From Sipunculus nudus (lineage: Eukaryota; Annelida; Sipuncula; Golfingiida; Sipunculidae), in the NCBI GenBank assembly GCA_026874595.1, contig CM049316.1:75811676-75875675 (forward strand): a stretch of 64,000 nt of DNA. Reading direction: 5' to 3'. This document shows positions 1 to 9,871 of this stretch, piece after piece. A program made the position numbers and the translations under genes. Under the pieces are notes generated by a model that made no database searches, was not told the origin of the DNA, and saw only the letters and a list, made by a program, of their open reading frames with translations. Position 1 is the first letter of the stretch. Each line of letters begins with the position of its first letter.

Positions 1-225
1 AATCGGACTTGACCTCGAGGGGCTTTGACTCGGACTTGACCTCAAGGGGCTTGGACTCGGTAGTGACTTCGAAGGGCTTGGACTCGGTCTTGACCTAGAG
101 GGGCTTGGACTCGGACTTGACCTCGAGGGGCTTGGACTCGGACTTGACCTCGAGGGGCTTGGACTCGGACTTGACCTCGAGGGGCTTGGACTCGGACTTG
201 AGCTCGAGGGGTCTGGACTCAGACT
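1..225 (+). repeat. 27-bp minisatellite (DSDLTSRGL-type unit)
   Basis: Eight to nine head-to-tail copies of a 27-bp unit (core GGACTTGACCTCGAGGGGCT) fill the left edge of the window. Copies near 61-100 are diverged and those at 105-210 are nearly identical. Because 27 is a multiple of three, the frame stays open and reads a repeated nonapeptide DSDLTSRGL, ending at a stop near 386. The array runs off the edge, so it could be the coding tail of a repetitive protein or only a non-coding minisatellite. No flanking domain supports a gene. Confidence 0.85.
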
Positions 226-1691
226 TTCACTTTGACTCAGATGTTGTTGACCACCCACACACACACAGACTCACAGAATTGACCGAAGACAATGACGGTC
301 CAGTTCATGCAGACATAATCAGGAAACCTTATCTGTTGCCAATACGGAAAGTCACTAATGTGAGAAATGTGTACTTAGCCCTGTAATCGACTCTGAAACA
401 GGATAAAGATACTTGATGTAGAAAATCACAAAATAAAATAACAATGCCCCTAACCAAATCAAGTAAAGATAACTATAAAATATACCTGCTTTGGTAAATA
501 GAAATGGAGTTTAGTATCACTTTTTAAGAGACTGTATTGCATGTAAATGTTTGACATTAAGCATAAATTATCATAGTAAATCCCACAGTCCAATCAAAGT
601 GTGACATACACCTGTTTAAGTAAGGAGACCTTTAAGATATGCCCGCCATCTTAAGGAGACATGCATATGAGCGATAATGCTCATCTTCCATTTGATATGG
701 AATATTTAGGATTTAAAAAAATCATTAAAAAATGAAAAAAAAATTCAAAGTTATTAAAAAATCCAAAATGTTACCAAGTGTGAACAAAGGTAAATCAACT
801 CTAGAGACCAATAAATGCAACTGCTATTATAAGTAAAAGTAGCTCCCTGTAAAACCTTTAGAGAAATAGTGTCGCGTATGAAATGTAATTATTTTGTTTT
901 AACAAATTCATAAACATTAAAACAAAATCCAAAGCCTAAGCACTTCCGGAGACCCTTAAGATACACCTGGTACTACAATAAGAAGTATGTCTGAATCAAA
1001 CTTTTCGAGATATCATGTCACATAACTACTGTTTGCGAACGCACAGACGGACGGACTGCCTAACGGACGATGCTATATCATGATATCCCCATTTCCGCTG
1101 AGGCGGTGGACGATCACAGTCTGGGAGCAAAACTGATTTCTCTGAAGTGCTACCAGTTTGATGTGGAATTCGTAAAAGTCATCGATTGACAAAAAATCTT
1201 GTGAAACCCTTGTGTCATTAAAGAGGTAGCCCGTTCAGGAGGTAACTTCATCATTAGTTAAAGATTTAATTTCTTTGTCTTCTTAGTGTTTTCGACTCCA
1301 AATGGAAAGAATTTGACAGTAGATTCTCTTGGGCAAACATATAATAAATACTGAAGATTACAAAGTGGAAGCTCAAACAGACACTGTAGAAATCCAATTG
1401 GAATCAACAATTAGATTACTGTGTCAGCTGCATGTGTGTGCTATGGTTAGAATATTTTTAGATTGAGCTGGTCAATGAGTCACTATGTATGCAACAAGAA
1501 GGTTATAAGTTAATCCATAAATAAGCCAAATTATGATAACATCAGTATATCACAAACTAAATCAACTGTGACACCTCTGGAGTTAAACCTGAATTTGTAA
1601 ATAACTTCCAGTATAAACTAGACTATAATATGTCTGTGGAATATTTTTTTTTCTTTTTTGCGCATTTGTCAGCAGAGTATTGTGATGTTTA
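226..1691. other. AT-rich non-coding stretch; possible pearl/HINE remnant near 600-1115
   Basis: No gene is supported. The part from about 600 to 1115 ends in GACGG/ACGG-type tetranucleotides (near 1040-1065) followed by a short palindrome GATATCATGATATC. This recalls the better-preserved element at 55343-55866, but no core tandem repeats are clear, so the assignment is weak. The rest is simple AT-rich sequence. Confidence 0.35.
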
Positions 1692-2686
1692 TTTAATACT
1701 TATAAAAGGAATTCGGTCCACCTCTGTTCGCAATGTTCTCTGAAACCGTGTTGCGTATGGTACTGTGCCATACCTCATTTTAAAGATTATTGTTCCCTCA
1801 GAGACATGGCCGATATTAGATTAAATAATTTTAAATGTACACATCATTTTGATTAATTTTTGCGTGTTTTCCGACAAAAGCGGAGGCTGTCACCGAACAC
1901 AGCCGAAGTGCCTTCGGCAAAGACCGGATTTACTTTGTGGTCACCTCAAGCCCAGAATTAAGCCGATTTAAGGACTACCGTGCATATGAATAACCTTGCT
2001 TTCAGTGACGGATTTATGAATATTTTGGCTGAAAAACACATGAATCTGGCTCGCTTTACGGAAAAGAGGGGTTCAACCCAAAAATACAAAAAAAAAATAC
2101 AAGGTACCCATTCCGGAAAAGGGTTGGGGTGGGTTTGGGGCGAAGGTTCCAGGCCTCAAAATTGGTCTGATACGATAAAAAAAGGTTGCAACTGAAAAGG
2201 GGGACCGCCCTCCCCCTGGACTCCCCTTGGGTCTGCTTCTGCTTCTAACGAGGTAGGCATATTTCCGTTTCTCTCTTCAGAAACAGTCTCATGTCTACCT
2301 ACTTCGATTAAATTAGAGGTTAAGTTAAGCTATGTTGAATTAATGTCTTCCTCACATTAACCTGTACTTCAAATAAACGTCCAACAATAGTAACCAGTTA
2401 AAGGTTATCGAAAACCGGAGGGCCCGCGCCTCCCATTCCGGTTCGCATATTAATGTAAAAATCACCACTGACCAGGTCTTCAAGGTCAACATACCGGTGC
2501 ATGAATTCCTTGCCAGCGCTACAAATTAAATGTTAACAAAATATTTGTACATATCTTACCGAGATTGTAAATCACTGAAAATCTATATTTCCGTTTAATT
2601 TTTTAATAAAAAAATCCAACAATCTTGTCAGTTAATACATCTCCTCAACCCGGTAAAAAGCCCGGTATACCGGGTTTATCAGCTAG
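1692..2686 (+). mobile_element. Non-autonomous Helitron, copy A
   Basis: One of three related ~0.95-kb copies (others at 57649-58594 and 61222-62150). The copies share a left end TAATACTTATAAAAGG, internal stretches, and a right end with the perfect palindrome CCCGGTATACCGGG followed about ten bases later by CTAG. That is the Helitron 3' signature (hairpin then CTRR). Here the left flank base is A and the right flank base is T, as expected for insertion between A and T. The expected 5' TC reads TT in this copy. A 71-codon open frame at 1980-2195 lies inside and is not conserved as a frame in copy B. No Rep/helicase is present, so it is non-autonomous. Confidence 0.8.
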
Positions 2687-3938
2687 TGTATTATATTGCA
2701 TATTCTAGTAGGGAATATATAACATGATGATTGTTTTGATAATTTATTGTACGTTCATATGGTGTGTAATGTTTAGATATTAGCGTGAGAACATTGGTTA
2801 AAGAAAGCACATCTCTCATTTGATGTTTATTTCAAAGCAGTTTACTGGTTAGAGAGCACACGTGTCTCACTTGATGTTAATCTCGGTTAGGCCGTCTCTG
2901 TTTGGCGGTCTCTATAGTTACGAGTGTTTTTTTGTAGATTTCGAAGGAATAGCATCTGTTTAATTTACGTTTTAAGGACGCGTATCCTTATTAGCATTCA
3001 TATAGTAATTGATGGTCGGCGGAAACGTTGAGTGGTGATTGGCCAGACGACGAGCGGGGGTTGTGACGTCAGCAAGCATATGTAAGTAGTGAGGCGCATT
3101 ATACTCAGCACAAGTGCCTGTCCAGCGTACCAGTGTTGTAGCCTGGCGATATCTACAGCAGTCCGGGGTCAGGTTTGCATGTGTCACAGTGGAGACAGCT
3201 GCGATGTGATGTCTACAAGCGTAGAAATTTGATATCTTGGGAAGGCCAAACGTGATTGTTATGTAAAGGAATTTTAGAGCGGGTATCGCATAATTGCCGA
3301 CTGACTGGTACATCTGGAGATTTATTACCGGTTGTGGGCACTTCCAGGAACAGACTGTGGACTTCATTTACATGAGTAACTGTAGAGGTACAGGATATTC
3401 CTGTGTGGAAGCTTATTCCCTACCTAGAACTGGATGATTCCAGGAGACTGTGAAAGACTGTGATTCAACTCCAAGAAAGAATAGTCTGTGCGCGGTGCGT
3501 GAACTGTATCGAACGTGTATACGCAAGCGAGAGGTTGCGGATTATAGGAGCTCCGTCAATACAGGACTGAATGTACTGTAAAAACAGTGACGCGAACAGT
3601 GTTATATCCCGAGGGCACGTGTGCGCGCTGGTCATGTGTCCAAAAACAGAGTAATCAAGATCTTTGACGTGTACCGTCATTAACGGACTCAATGTTTATT
3701 TATGCGTTAGTCAACATTGTTTGTAATATGGAGTGCCTCACCAGATAATGTAAATAACTTATTTCTTTAATGTATAGATTTATTTGTTAATACGTATTAT
3801 TCCTTTTTTGTAGTACACATATGCAAGAGTTCAGTCATTCGTTTGACAGATAAAAGAACCTGGACGTTCACATCTTTACCGACGTAACAACAATAAATCT
3901 CCTTAACATCATAAAAATCTCATACATTGTTATGGTTT
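2687..3938. other. No gene recognised
   Basis: Open frames on the minus strand at 2972-3367 and 3465-3692 have no recognisable domain and no similarity to anything else in the window. The stretch 3000-3680 is richer in GC than its surroundings, so a 5' exon or promoter is conceivable, but I see no supported splice structure. Confidence 0.4.
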
Positions 3939-5353
3939 TCATGAAAGGGTGGATTCCGGGAATGATTGGTTGAATTTTAGAGGCGGCATACGCTTTTGTC
4001 CAACAATGGAGTTTTGGATACATGACTCACACACACAATTTGATAATGGATAAGGAAATCGTGTAGGTTCAAATGATGCATTTATTTTGCTTGTTTTATC
4101 ACATATCAAAAACGTTACAATCACGTGTGGATTGTTGGGCCATAGACAGAGAAATTCAATTTTTATGCAGAATTGTTAATTTTTCGGAATTTTGATCCAT
4201 GGGTAGACGGATAATCCCGCTCCTTGATTATATTCTGATTTATACCATGGATTCACTAGGCTGAACAAAATATTGCCACTTGCACCATTTGGACTTTCAC
4301 ATAAGGCATATCTTATCTTGAAGCTTGCTGATCATAAGGACTTGCTTTGAGGTTGCAAGACTTACTATAATAATAAATTAAATACACCTATTGTATGGAA
4401 TTAGAATTTGTATCTTTGTATATAGAAAATTGTACTGAAGACAAGCTGAATTAATGTGGATACAGTAAACAACGCATCCTTTTTAAAGTCTAAATAGAAG
4501 TGTCTGATATATATCGCCCACAATGCTACAAAATGACTAACTTTCTGGACACATGATTGGCAGGTAGTTTTGCTCGAATTCCCTCCTATACAGTTATAGA
4601 TTACTCTTGGTACCAGAGGCGCAGAATTAAAAAAAGACCAGCAGAAAATGGCATGGCTAGCCCTGGTTGCTTGTGGTCTATAAACTCAGGTGGCATTAAA
4701 AGACCTAACGTGTTTTTATACACATTTTCCATATTTTCTGGGGGAATTTGTTTATTCTTGAAAAAAATTGTTTCTGACAAAGTGAATCTGAAGGTACGGC
4801 GTCCCTTCTCAGATTTAAAAATCACTTGAAATTTAGGCATTAAATTAATCCATATAATATAACTCTATATTACTCAATAAAATCAGTAGGACAACAATCC
4901 ACATATAGGAAATATTATCATCAATAAAGGATACGAAGATGGGTAATTGAATGCCTGGGTAGAGTTTCGCTCACATTGGACACAAATAGTCCGATAAAGA
5001 TTATGCTTATGCGCTAATACACCAATTGCAATCTATTAGTCAATTAGTCCCTGGCATGTAGTTACATATGTACATCTTATTTTTAGCATATCCAATATCG
5101 GACACACGGCCGATATCAAGTTTACACTGCTTATTAACGCTGTATCTTAAATAGGATATTAAATTTATACCCGTCTATAAATGGCTTAAGGCTGAGGTAA
5201 AAATTATCTCTGGATTACCTAGAAAACAATCTTTCCAACACGTGTTAATGCAAGTGTTGCTTGGTTTCATAAGGTTCCTTAGGGGAAATGAGAAACAAAT
5301 TATAGTTGAAGCAATTTTGCTGTGCATGATAAATGTATAGAAATGTGACTAAA
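3939..5353. repeat. 3' flank of TRIM-NHL copy 1, duplicated at 19790-20760
   Basis: Segments around 3990-4200 and 5150-5270 recur in the same order at about 19795-19975 and 20530-20630, downstream of the second TRIM-NHL copy. Shared words include TTTGCTTGTTTTATCACA and ACGTGTTAATGCAA. The duplication therefore included flanking DNA and was not retroposition of an mRNA. The stretch 4557-4850 has no counterpart in the other copy and no recognisable product. Confidence 0.65.
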
Positions 5354-6480
5354 TTAGTTTTCAAATTTGAATAATTTTAAATGATATGGTTCTCTAAATT
5401 TGTTCTCCACAACCCAGAGGTAAGGATATTTGAAGACAATATCTGCTGGGTACCAGAGACCATCTCGCTTTGTAAAGAGGTTCCTGACAAACTTGCCGTC
5501 CATGTCATATTCTACAATTCTATGGTTGTACGAGTCCGCCACCAGCAGGTGTCCGTTACTCATCCTGCTGATTCCTCTCGGGTGTCTCAGTAAACCATCC
5601 TGACTCCCACTGCCTCCGAATCTTGTCAGTACAGCACCAGCCTCGTCACAGATGACCACCTGGGCAGTTACCCTGTCAGTAATCACTACTTCACCCATCC
5701 CGCCGTGAATGATTTTCAATATATGACTTAAATTATTTCAACCGTTGATTCTGAATGTTTCATTGTAATGGGAATCAAAGAGTGATCGTTTAGTGATGGA
5801 GTCAGAGGAAAGAATAAGAATATTTCCAGACACGGTTAACCCTATAGGATCTGATACCTGAGGATTTAGTTTATGATTCACGGTAGAACCATATTGTTTT
5901 ATCTGAGCCACTGTACCTCCGTCTGTACTGATGACGTAAACATCACCACCGTGTACACAAGCGGCTTTTCGTCATCATGTAGCAGTGTCTTTGTACCATC
6001 CTTGTACACTTTGTAAACAGGCCCGCCAGTAATTTCACAGACAACAACGTCCCCTTCTGGTGTTCCACATAGCTGCCAGGGGTCCTCTATATCACAACCA
6101 TTGCCACATTTTATCTTTAATATCTGTACAGGTGGCGCTGGTGTCAATGGAATAGTAGTTACATCTGCTATCACACATAAAAGTTTACATTTCCGTAAGG
6201 CATTAAGTGAGTCCTCGGCGTTATCTAGCCGACGTTTACTGGATGACACAAAACTGAAATCTGGTATTGAAGACACAGAATGTCTGAGCAGGCGACACAT
6301 TTCCATATTTGGGAAATCAGCTGAATTCAAATTGTCAAGAAGCCCTGCCTCGTCTTTTTCAAGTAGTTGATTCCCGTTTAAAATTGCGGCGGTTGCCCGT
6401 TCTCTATGACATTTGTATTCCCTGAACACAGAGTCAATATTAGCTCTGCACAGTTGTTCATGTTCTGTTATTTCGGTTTC
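5354..6480 (-). pseudogene. TRIM-NHL-type gene copy 1, 5'-truncated and broken
   Basis: The minus strand encodes a C-terminal propeller closely matching the gene at 20761-22589. Shared motifs include SSIPDFSFVS, CDEAGAVLTRFG and an NHL-like stretch (LLVADSYNHRIVEYDMDG). In the family this region is a beta-propeller that binds RNA or protein substrates. Defects are visible. A one-base deletion near 5962 relative to copy 2 shifts the frame after LLHDD. An in-frame TGA lies at 5738-5740. Similarity to copy 2 stops at about 6480, so RING, B-boxes and coiled coil are absent. Upstream lies the LTR retrotransposon remnant, which probably removed or separated the 5' half. The frame can be read on to about 6579, but that part does not resemble copy 2. 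Best called a pseudogene; family membership is secure, orthology is not. Confidence 0.8.
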
Positions 6481-7011
6481 GGATGAAAGGTTATAGATAG
6501 GGGCTGTGTTTTTAGAGCCGAGAGAGAGGTGAGAGAATATTGCAGCGGACACAAAAGCGTGTATGTTAGTTTGTGGGACCTATTCCGATAAGTGCGGCAG
6601 TTATTGATTTTCTTGTGGATTTGTGACGAATCTTGTTTGGTCTTCAGTTTACTTTCGGGATTGTTACAAGAGCTTTACATTGGCCCTTTATTCTCTGAGA
6701 AGACTTGTGTGAACTTTTCATCCGGCTTATACATTTTAAAGGACTTGTTGCTGTGGCAGTGGTGGTATCCAGGTACTGTGCACTTTGTGTATTAGGCTGT
6801 GTGATTATATTGATTTACTGTTATTCTGTTGTTGTAATGTGTAATTGTATTGATTTAGTGTACTTTAATGTTAGAGTTGTTTTAAGAATAAATTATAGTT
6901 ATTTGTTAACAAAAAAAACTGACTTCTGTATTCATTTCCCTAGACATATCACGCTGCCTAGTGTTACAGAATCTGATATTTTTATCTCCATTACAAAATT
7001 TAAGTTCATCA

Positions 7012-7287
7012 CGCATACGTGATCATTTATATTAGGTTCCGTAACACAACATTAAAATATTGATTCGTTTTATGATTGGTGTTTCTTATTCACCATTATT
7101 GCTTTTATATTAAAAAATAATCTGTTATCTTTAAGTACGTTTTGTTGAAGCGAATAACCCGAGGAGAGCTTAAATGTATGTGACCTTATTTCCCCAGTCA
7201 TGACCGCATTTCCGCAAAATGCCAATACAAATGTAGCGGCGTATATTCCAAAGCATACGTGATATGTCGATATTAGGTTCCGTAACA
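7012..7287 (+). repeat. Putative 5' LTR end with a duplicated terminal segment
   Basis: The sequence GCATACGTGAT followed by ATTAGGTTCCGTAACA occurs at about 7012-7048 and again at 7253-7287. The second copy ends in CA five bases before the primer-binding site, as expected for an LTR end. The first copy suggests a partial LTR duplication or two LTR ends about 240 bases apart. Confidence 0.5.
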
Positions 7288-7292
7288 TAAAA

Positions 7293-7310
7293 TGGGGGCT
7301 CGTTCATGAT
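7293..7310 (+). other. Primer-binding site, tRNA-Pro type
   Basis: TGGGGGCTCGTTCATGAT matches 15 of 18 positions of the tRNA-Pro primer-binding site used by some retroelements, with full identity over the first 11. It lies just after a CA that would end the LTR and 145 bases before gag, where such a site belongs. Confidence 0.7.
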
Positions 7311-7454
7311 GCTTAATAGTTTTGAAAATTTATTTGGACTTGATCTGGACACATTGTTTTATCATACATTGTTTTCAAGATTACATATTGTTTACATTAC
7401 ATTGTTTACAGGATTTATTTCAGTGGTTTTTTGTTATTATTTTAACATCTTAAC

Positions 7455-8381
7455 ATGATAGATTTCAAACATGAGACATTTGTTGACAATTCCGACCCTG
7501 ATCAGCTTGAACAATTGACAAAGGAACAGTTTTTGCGTTTGGAACAACACTTAGGGCTAAGTGTGAAAAAAAAAGCTTTGAGAAAGCCTGTTATCATTGC
7601 TAAAATCGTGCAGGATCTAGTGTGAAGAGAGTGAAGTTGAAACATCAATAATGACAGCCTTGCTATGCAATTAGAATTTAAAAAATTGGAAATGCAACAT
7701 GAGCTAGCATTCAAAGAGAGGAAAGAACATGAAAGGTTAGAAAGGGAAATACTAGAAAAAGAAAAAGGAATTGGGTTAAAACGACTTAGAAAGACTTAAA
7801 CTAGAACATAGCCTACGTGCTTCCCGAACACACAGTTTTGGTGTTACTTAACATATAAGACTTGTCACACCTTTTCAACAAAAAGAGGTTGATACATATT
7901 TCTTACACTTTGACAAAGTAGCTGAAAATTTTAAATGGCCTAAGGAAAATTGGACTATGCTGTTACAAAGTGTATTGACTGGTAATGCCAGAGAAATTTA
8001 TAAAGAGCTTTTAGTAGAAGCTGCTGCTGACTATGGCCTGGTATAACGGTTAATCCTAAAAGGTTATGAGTAAGTTCCGGAGGCTTACCGTCAGAAATTC
8101 AGATATTGGGAAAAGCACAAAAACAGACCTACGTCGAATTTGCTAGGACAAAAGAGCAGTTGTTTGATCGCTGGTGTAGTTCTAAAAATGTATTGAAAGA
8201 TTTTGACAATATGCGCCAGTTGATTTTGCTTGAAGAATTTAAGCGCTGCATTAACACAGATGTTAAAACTTCACTTGATGAGAAAAGTCCTGAAACACTT
8301 GTCATTGCTGCTCAATTAGCTTATGTTTATTCATTTACACACAAAATGTCTTTACTAGCGAATCAAACAGTATACATTTAA
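7455..8381 (+). pseudogene. gag of Gmr1-like element (SCAN-like capsid), broken
   Basis: Gag forms the particle of the retrotransposon. The reading starts at an ATG at 7455 (MIDFKHETFV) and continues through a charged, probably helical stretch near 7690-7790. A capsid segment follows at 7870-8040, with FQQKEVDTYFLHFDKVAENF and WTMLLQSVLTGNAREIYKEL. The block beginning EAYRQKFRYWEKHK near 8085, followed by QLILLEEFKRCI near 8218, has the layout of the SCAN domain, which is known to derive from Gmr1-like Gag. Stops occur after QDLV (near 7622), near 7797 and near 8044, and the frame shifts near 8105. The gene is therefore dead. The identification rests on several collinear motifs. Confidence 0.75.
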
Positions 8382-9268
8382 AGTCCGATTTGATTTCTGG
8401 GAATATTACTGTGGGCATAAGAACAACTTCTTTGAAGGAATTTAGTTGCTACTAGGCAGTGATGTTGCAAGTGACAAAATACAGCCTGTACCAAAAGTGA
8501 CAGCTGGCACTTGATCAGGACACTGATCCGGAAAGTCAGGATATTCTTGGTTCGTATCCTTCATGAGCAGTAACTAGATCTATGGCTAAGAAAAACACAC
8601 ATGAGGATAATGGTCCAGATAATAACACTCTGGGAGTCACTAGTGACTCGTCTGACGACTCGACCGTACAGGATACAGCATTTCCAAGGTCAGAACTTAT
8701 CGCGGAACAGCATAAGGACCCTGATATTTCATGTTTGTTTCCCAGAGCAGTTTCTAAAGATGAACTGTCACAGAACCCAGTTGGTTTCTATGTTAAAAAT
8801 GGAGTGCTTATGCGTAAATGGCGACCACTTAATGTATGTGCTGATGATGACTGGGCCATCAAACATCAAATAGTAATGCCGAAAAGCTTTCGGAATGCAA
8901 TTCTAAGCATGGCACATGAGGCTCCTTTGTCTGACCATTTAGGTATAAATAAAACTTATCAGAAAGTAAGTACCCTCTTCTATTGGCCTAACCTCAGGAA
9001 AGATGTTGTACAATATTGTAAATCATGCCATACAGGCCAGATGGTAGGCAAGCCCAATCAGAATCCTCCTAAAGCCCCACTTAGGCCTATTCCTGTTTTC
9101 GAGGAACCATTTTAGTAAGATTATTGTTGACTGTGTTGGACCACTGCCCAAAACAAAATCTGGACATGAATACTTGCTGACAATTATGTGCGCATCTACC
9201 AGGTTCCCTGAGGCAATACAATTGCGCAAAATTAGTGCCAAAAGTGTTGTCAAGGCGCTGACAGGGCG
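8382..9268 (+). pseudogene. Protease tail and integrase N-terminal half of Gmr1-like element
   Basis: At 8383-8520, in two frames, the sequence reads the end of a retroviral-type protease region (ISGNITVGIRTT, then LLLGSDVASDK). An open frame from about 8582 to 9115 carries the integrase zinc-binding region: H-x6-H in HEAPLSDHLG, then GINKTYQKV, FYWPNLRKDV and CKSC. After a one-base shift near 9115 the integrase core begins with IIVDCVGPLPKT, whose Asp is the first of the DDE triad, and runs to KSVVKALT near 9265. The second Asp and the Glu are missing because the sequence jumps to reverse transcriptase. The element is inactive. Confidence 0.8.
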
Positions 9269-9269
9269 G

Positions 9270-9523
9270 CGACGCATATATTGATGACCTTATCGTGTAC
9301 AGCGATGCCTGGGAGAAAGATCTGCAAATTCTTCGCGACCTCTTCGAAAGACTAAGTAAAGCACGTCTTACCGTCAACTTAGTTAAATCTGAGTTTTGTC
9401 ATGCACAAGTAACATTTTTGGGTCATGCTGTAGGGCAGGGTCAGGTAAAACCTGTTAATGCTAAGATAAGTGCTATTTGCTGTCTTCCTAGACCAGAGCA
9501 CAAAAAGCAAATAATGCGTTTTC
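9270..9523 (+). pseudogene. Reverse transcriptase fragment of Gmr1-like element
   Basis: A frame from the junction near 9270 reads AYIDDLIVYSDAWEKDL, in which YIDD is the catalytic YxDD box. It continues through TVNLVKSEF and VTFLGHAVGQG, and ends at QIMRFL, a point where Gypsy reverse transcriptases normally continue with a GMAGYYRKF-like motif. There the sequence changes into T-rich sequence (9524 onward), the poly-A of a minus-strand LINE. The palm N-terminus and RNase H are absent. Confidence 0.85.
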
Positions 9524-9871
9524 TTTCTTTTTTTTTTATTAACAAACAAAATACACATACAATGTACACAAATATGAAACATGAAAAGCAAAGTACGGCT
9601 ACTACATGTACATTCACTGGACAAAAAAAAATACATCGCATCAACAAAAAATTAATCACATACAAACATAGAAATACAAAACCATTATAAACTTTGTACA
9701 GTTAATCCAGAGGGTCAAGAATATATAATCACTGTTTAGTAGAATATTTACAGTGTTTATAATTTTAAAAAAAATATTCTAAGTAATTGATTAATGGTTT
9801 CTACTTATTATGGTGAACAGCAATTTAACCAGTTCGTTTAGCTATGTTTTTCTCAATATTATATATCTGCC

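Larger units (their letters stand above)
6563..9523 (+). mobile_element. Gmr1-like Ty3/Gypsy LTR retrotransposon remnant
   Basis: From left to right the sequence shows a probable 5' LTR end, a primer-binding site (7293-7310), gag (7455 onward), the end of a protease domain, integrase, then reverse transcriptase. Integrase lies upstream of reverse transcriptase. That order is known for the Gmr1 clade of Ty3/Gypsy and is unlike ordinary Gypsy elements; the SCAN-like Gag fits the same clade. Every coding part carries frameshifts or stops. A large internal deletion joins the start of the integrase core directly to the reverse transcriptase active-site region near 9270. The element is cut off at about 9523 by the poly-A end of a LINE, and no 3' LTR is seen. 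The left boundary is uncertain: a TG near 6563 is only a guess. Confidence 0.75.

Noticed and set aside
1980-2195. 71-codon open frame on plus
   Set aside because: Lies wholly inside Helitron copy A; the equivalent part of copy B has shifts and a different reading.
2972-3692. Two minus-strand frames as a gene
   Set aside because: No domain, no splice consensus joining them, and no duplicate copy for comparison.
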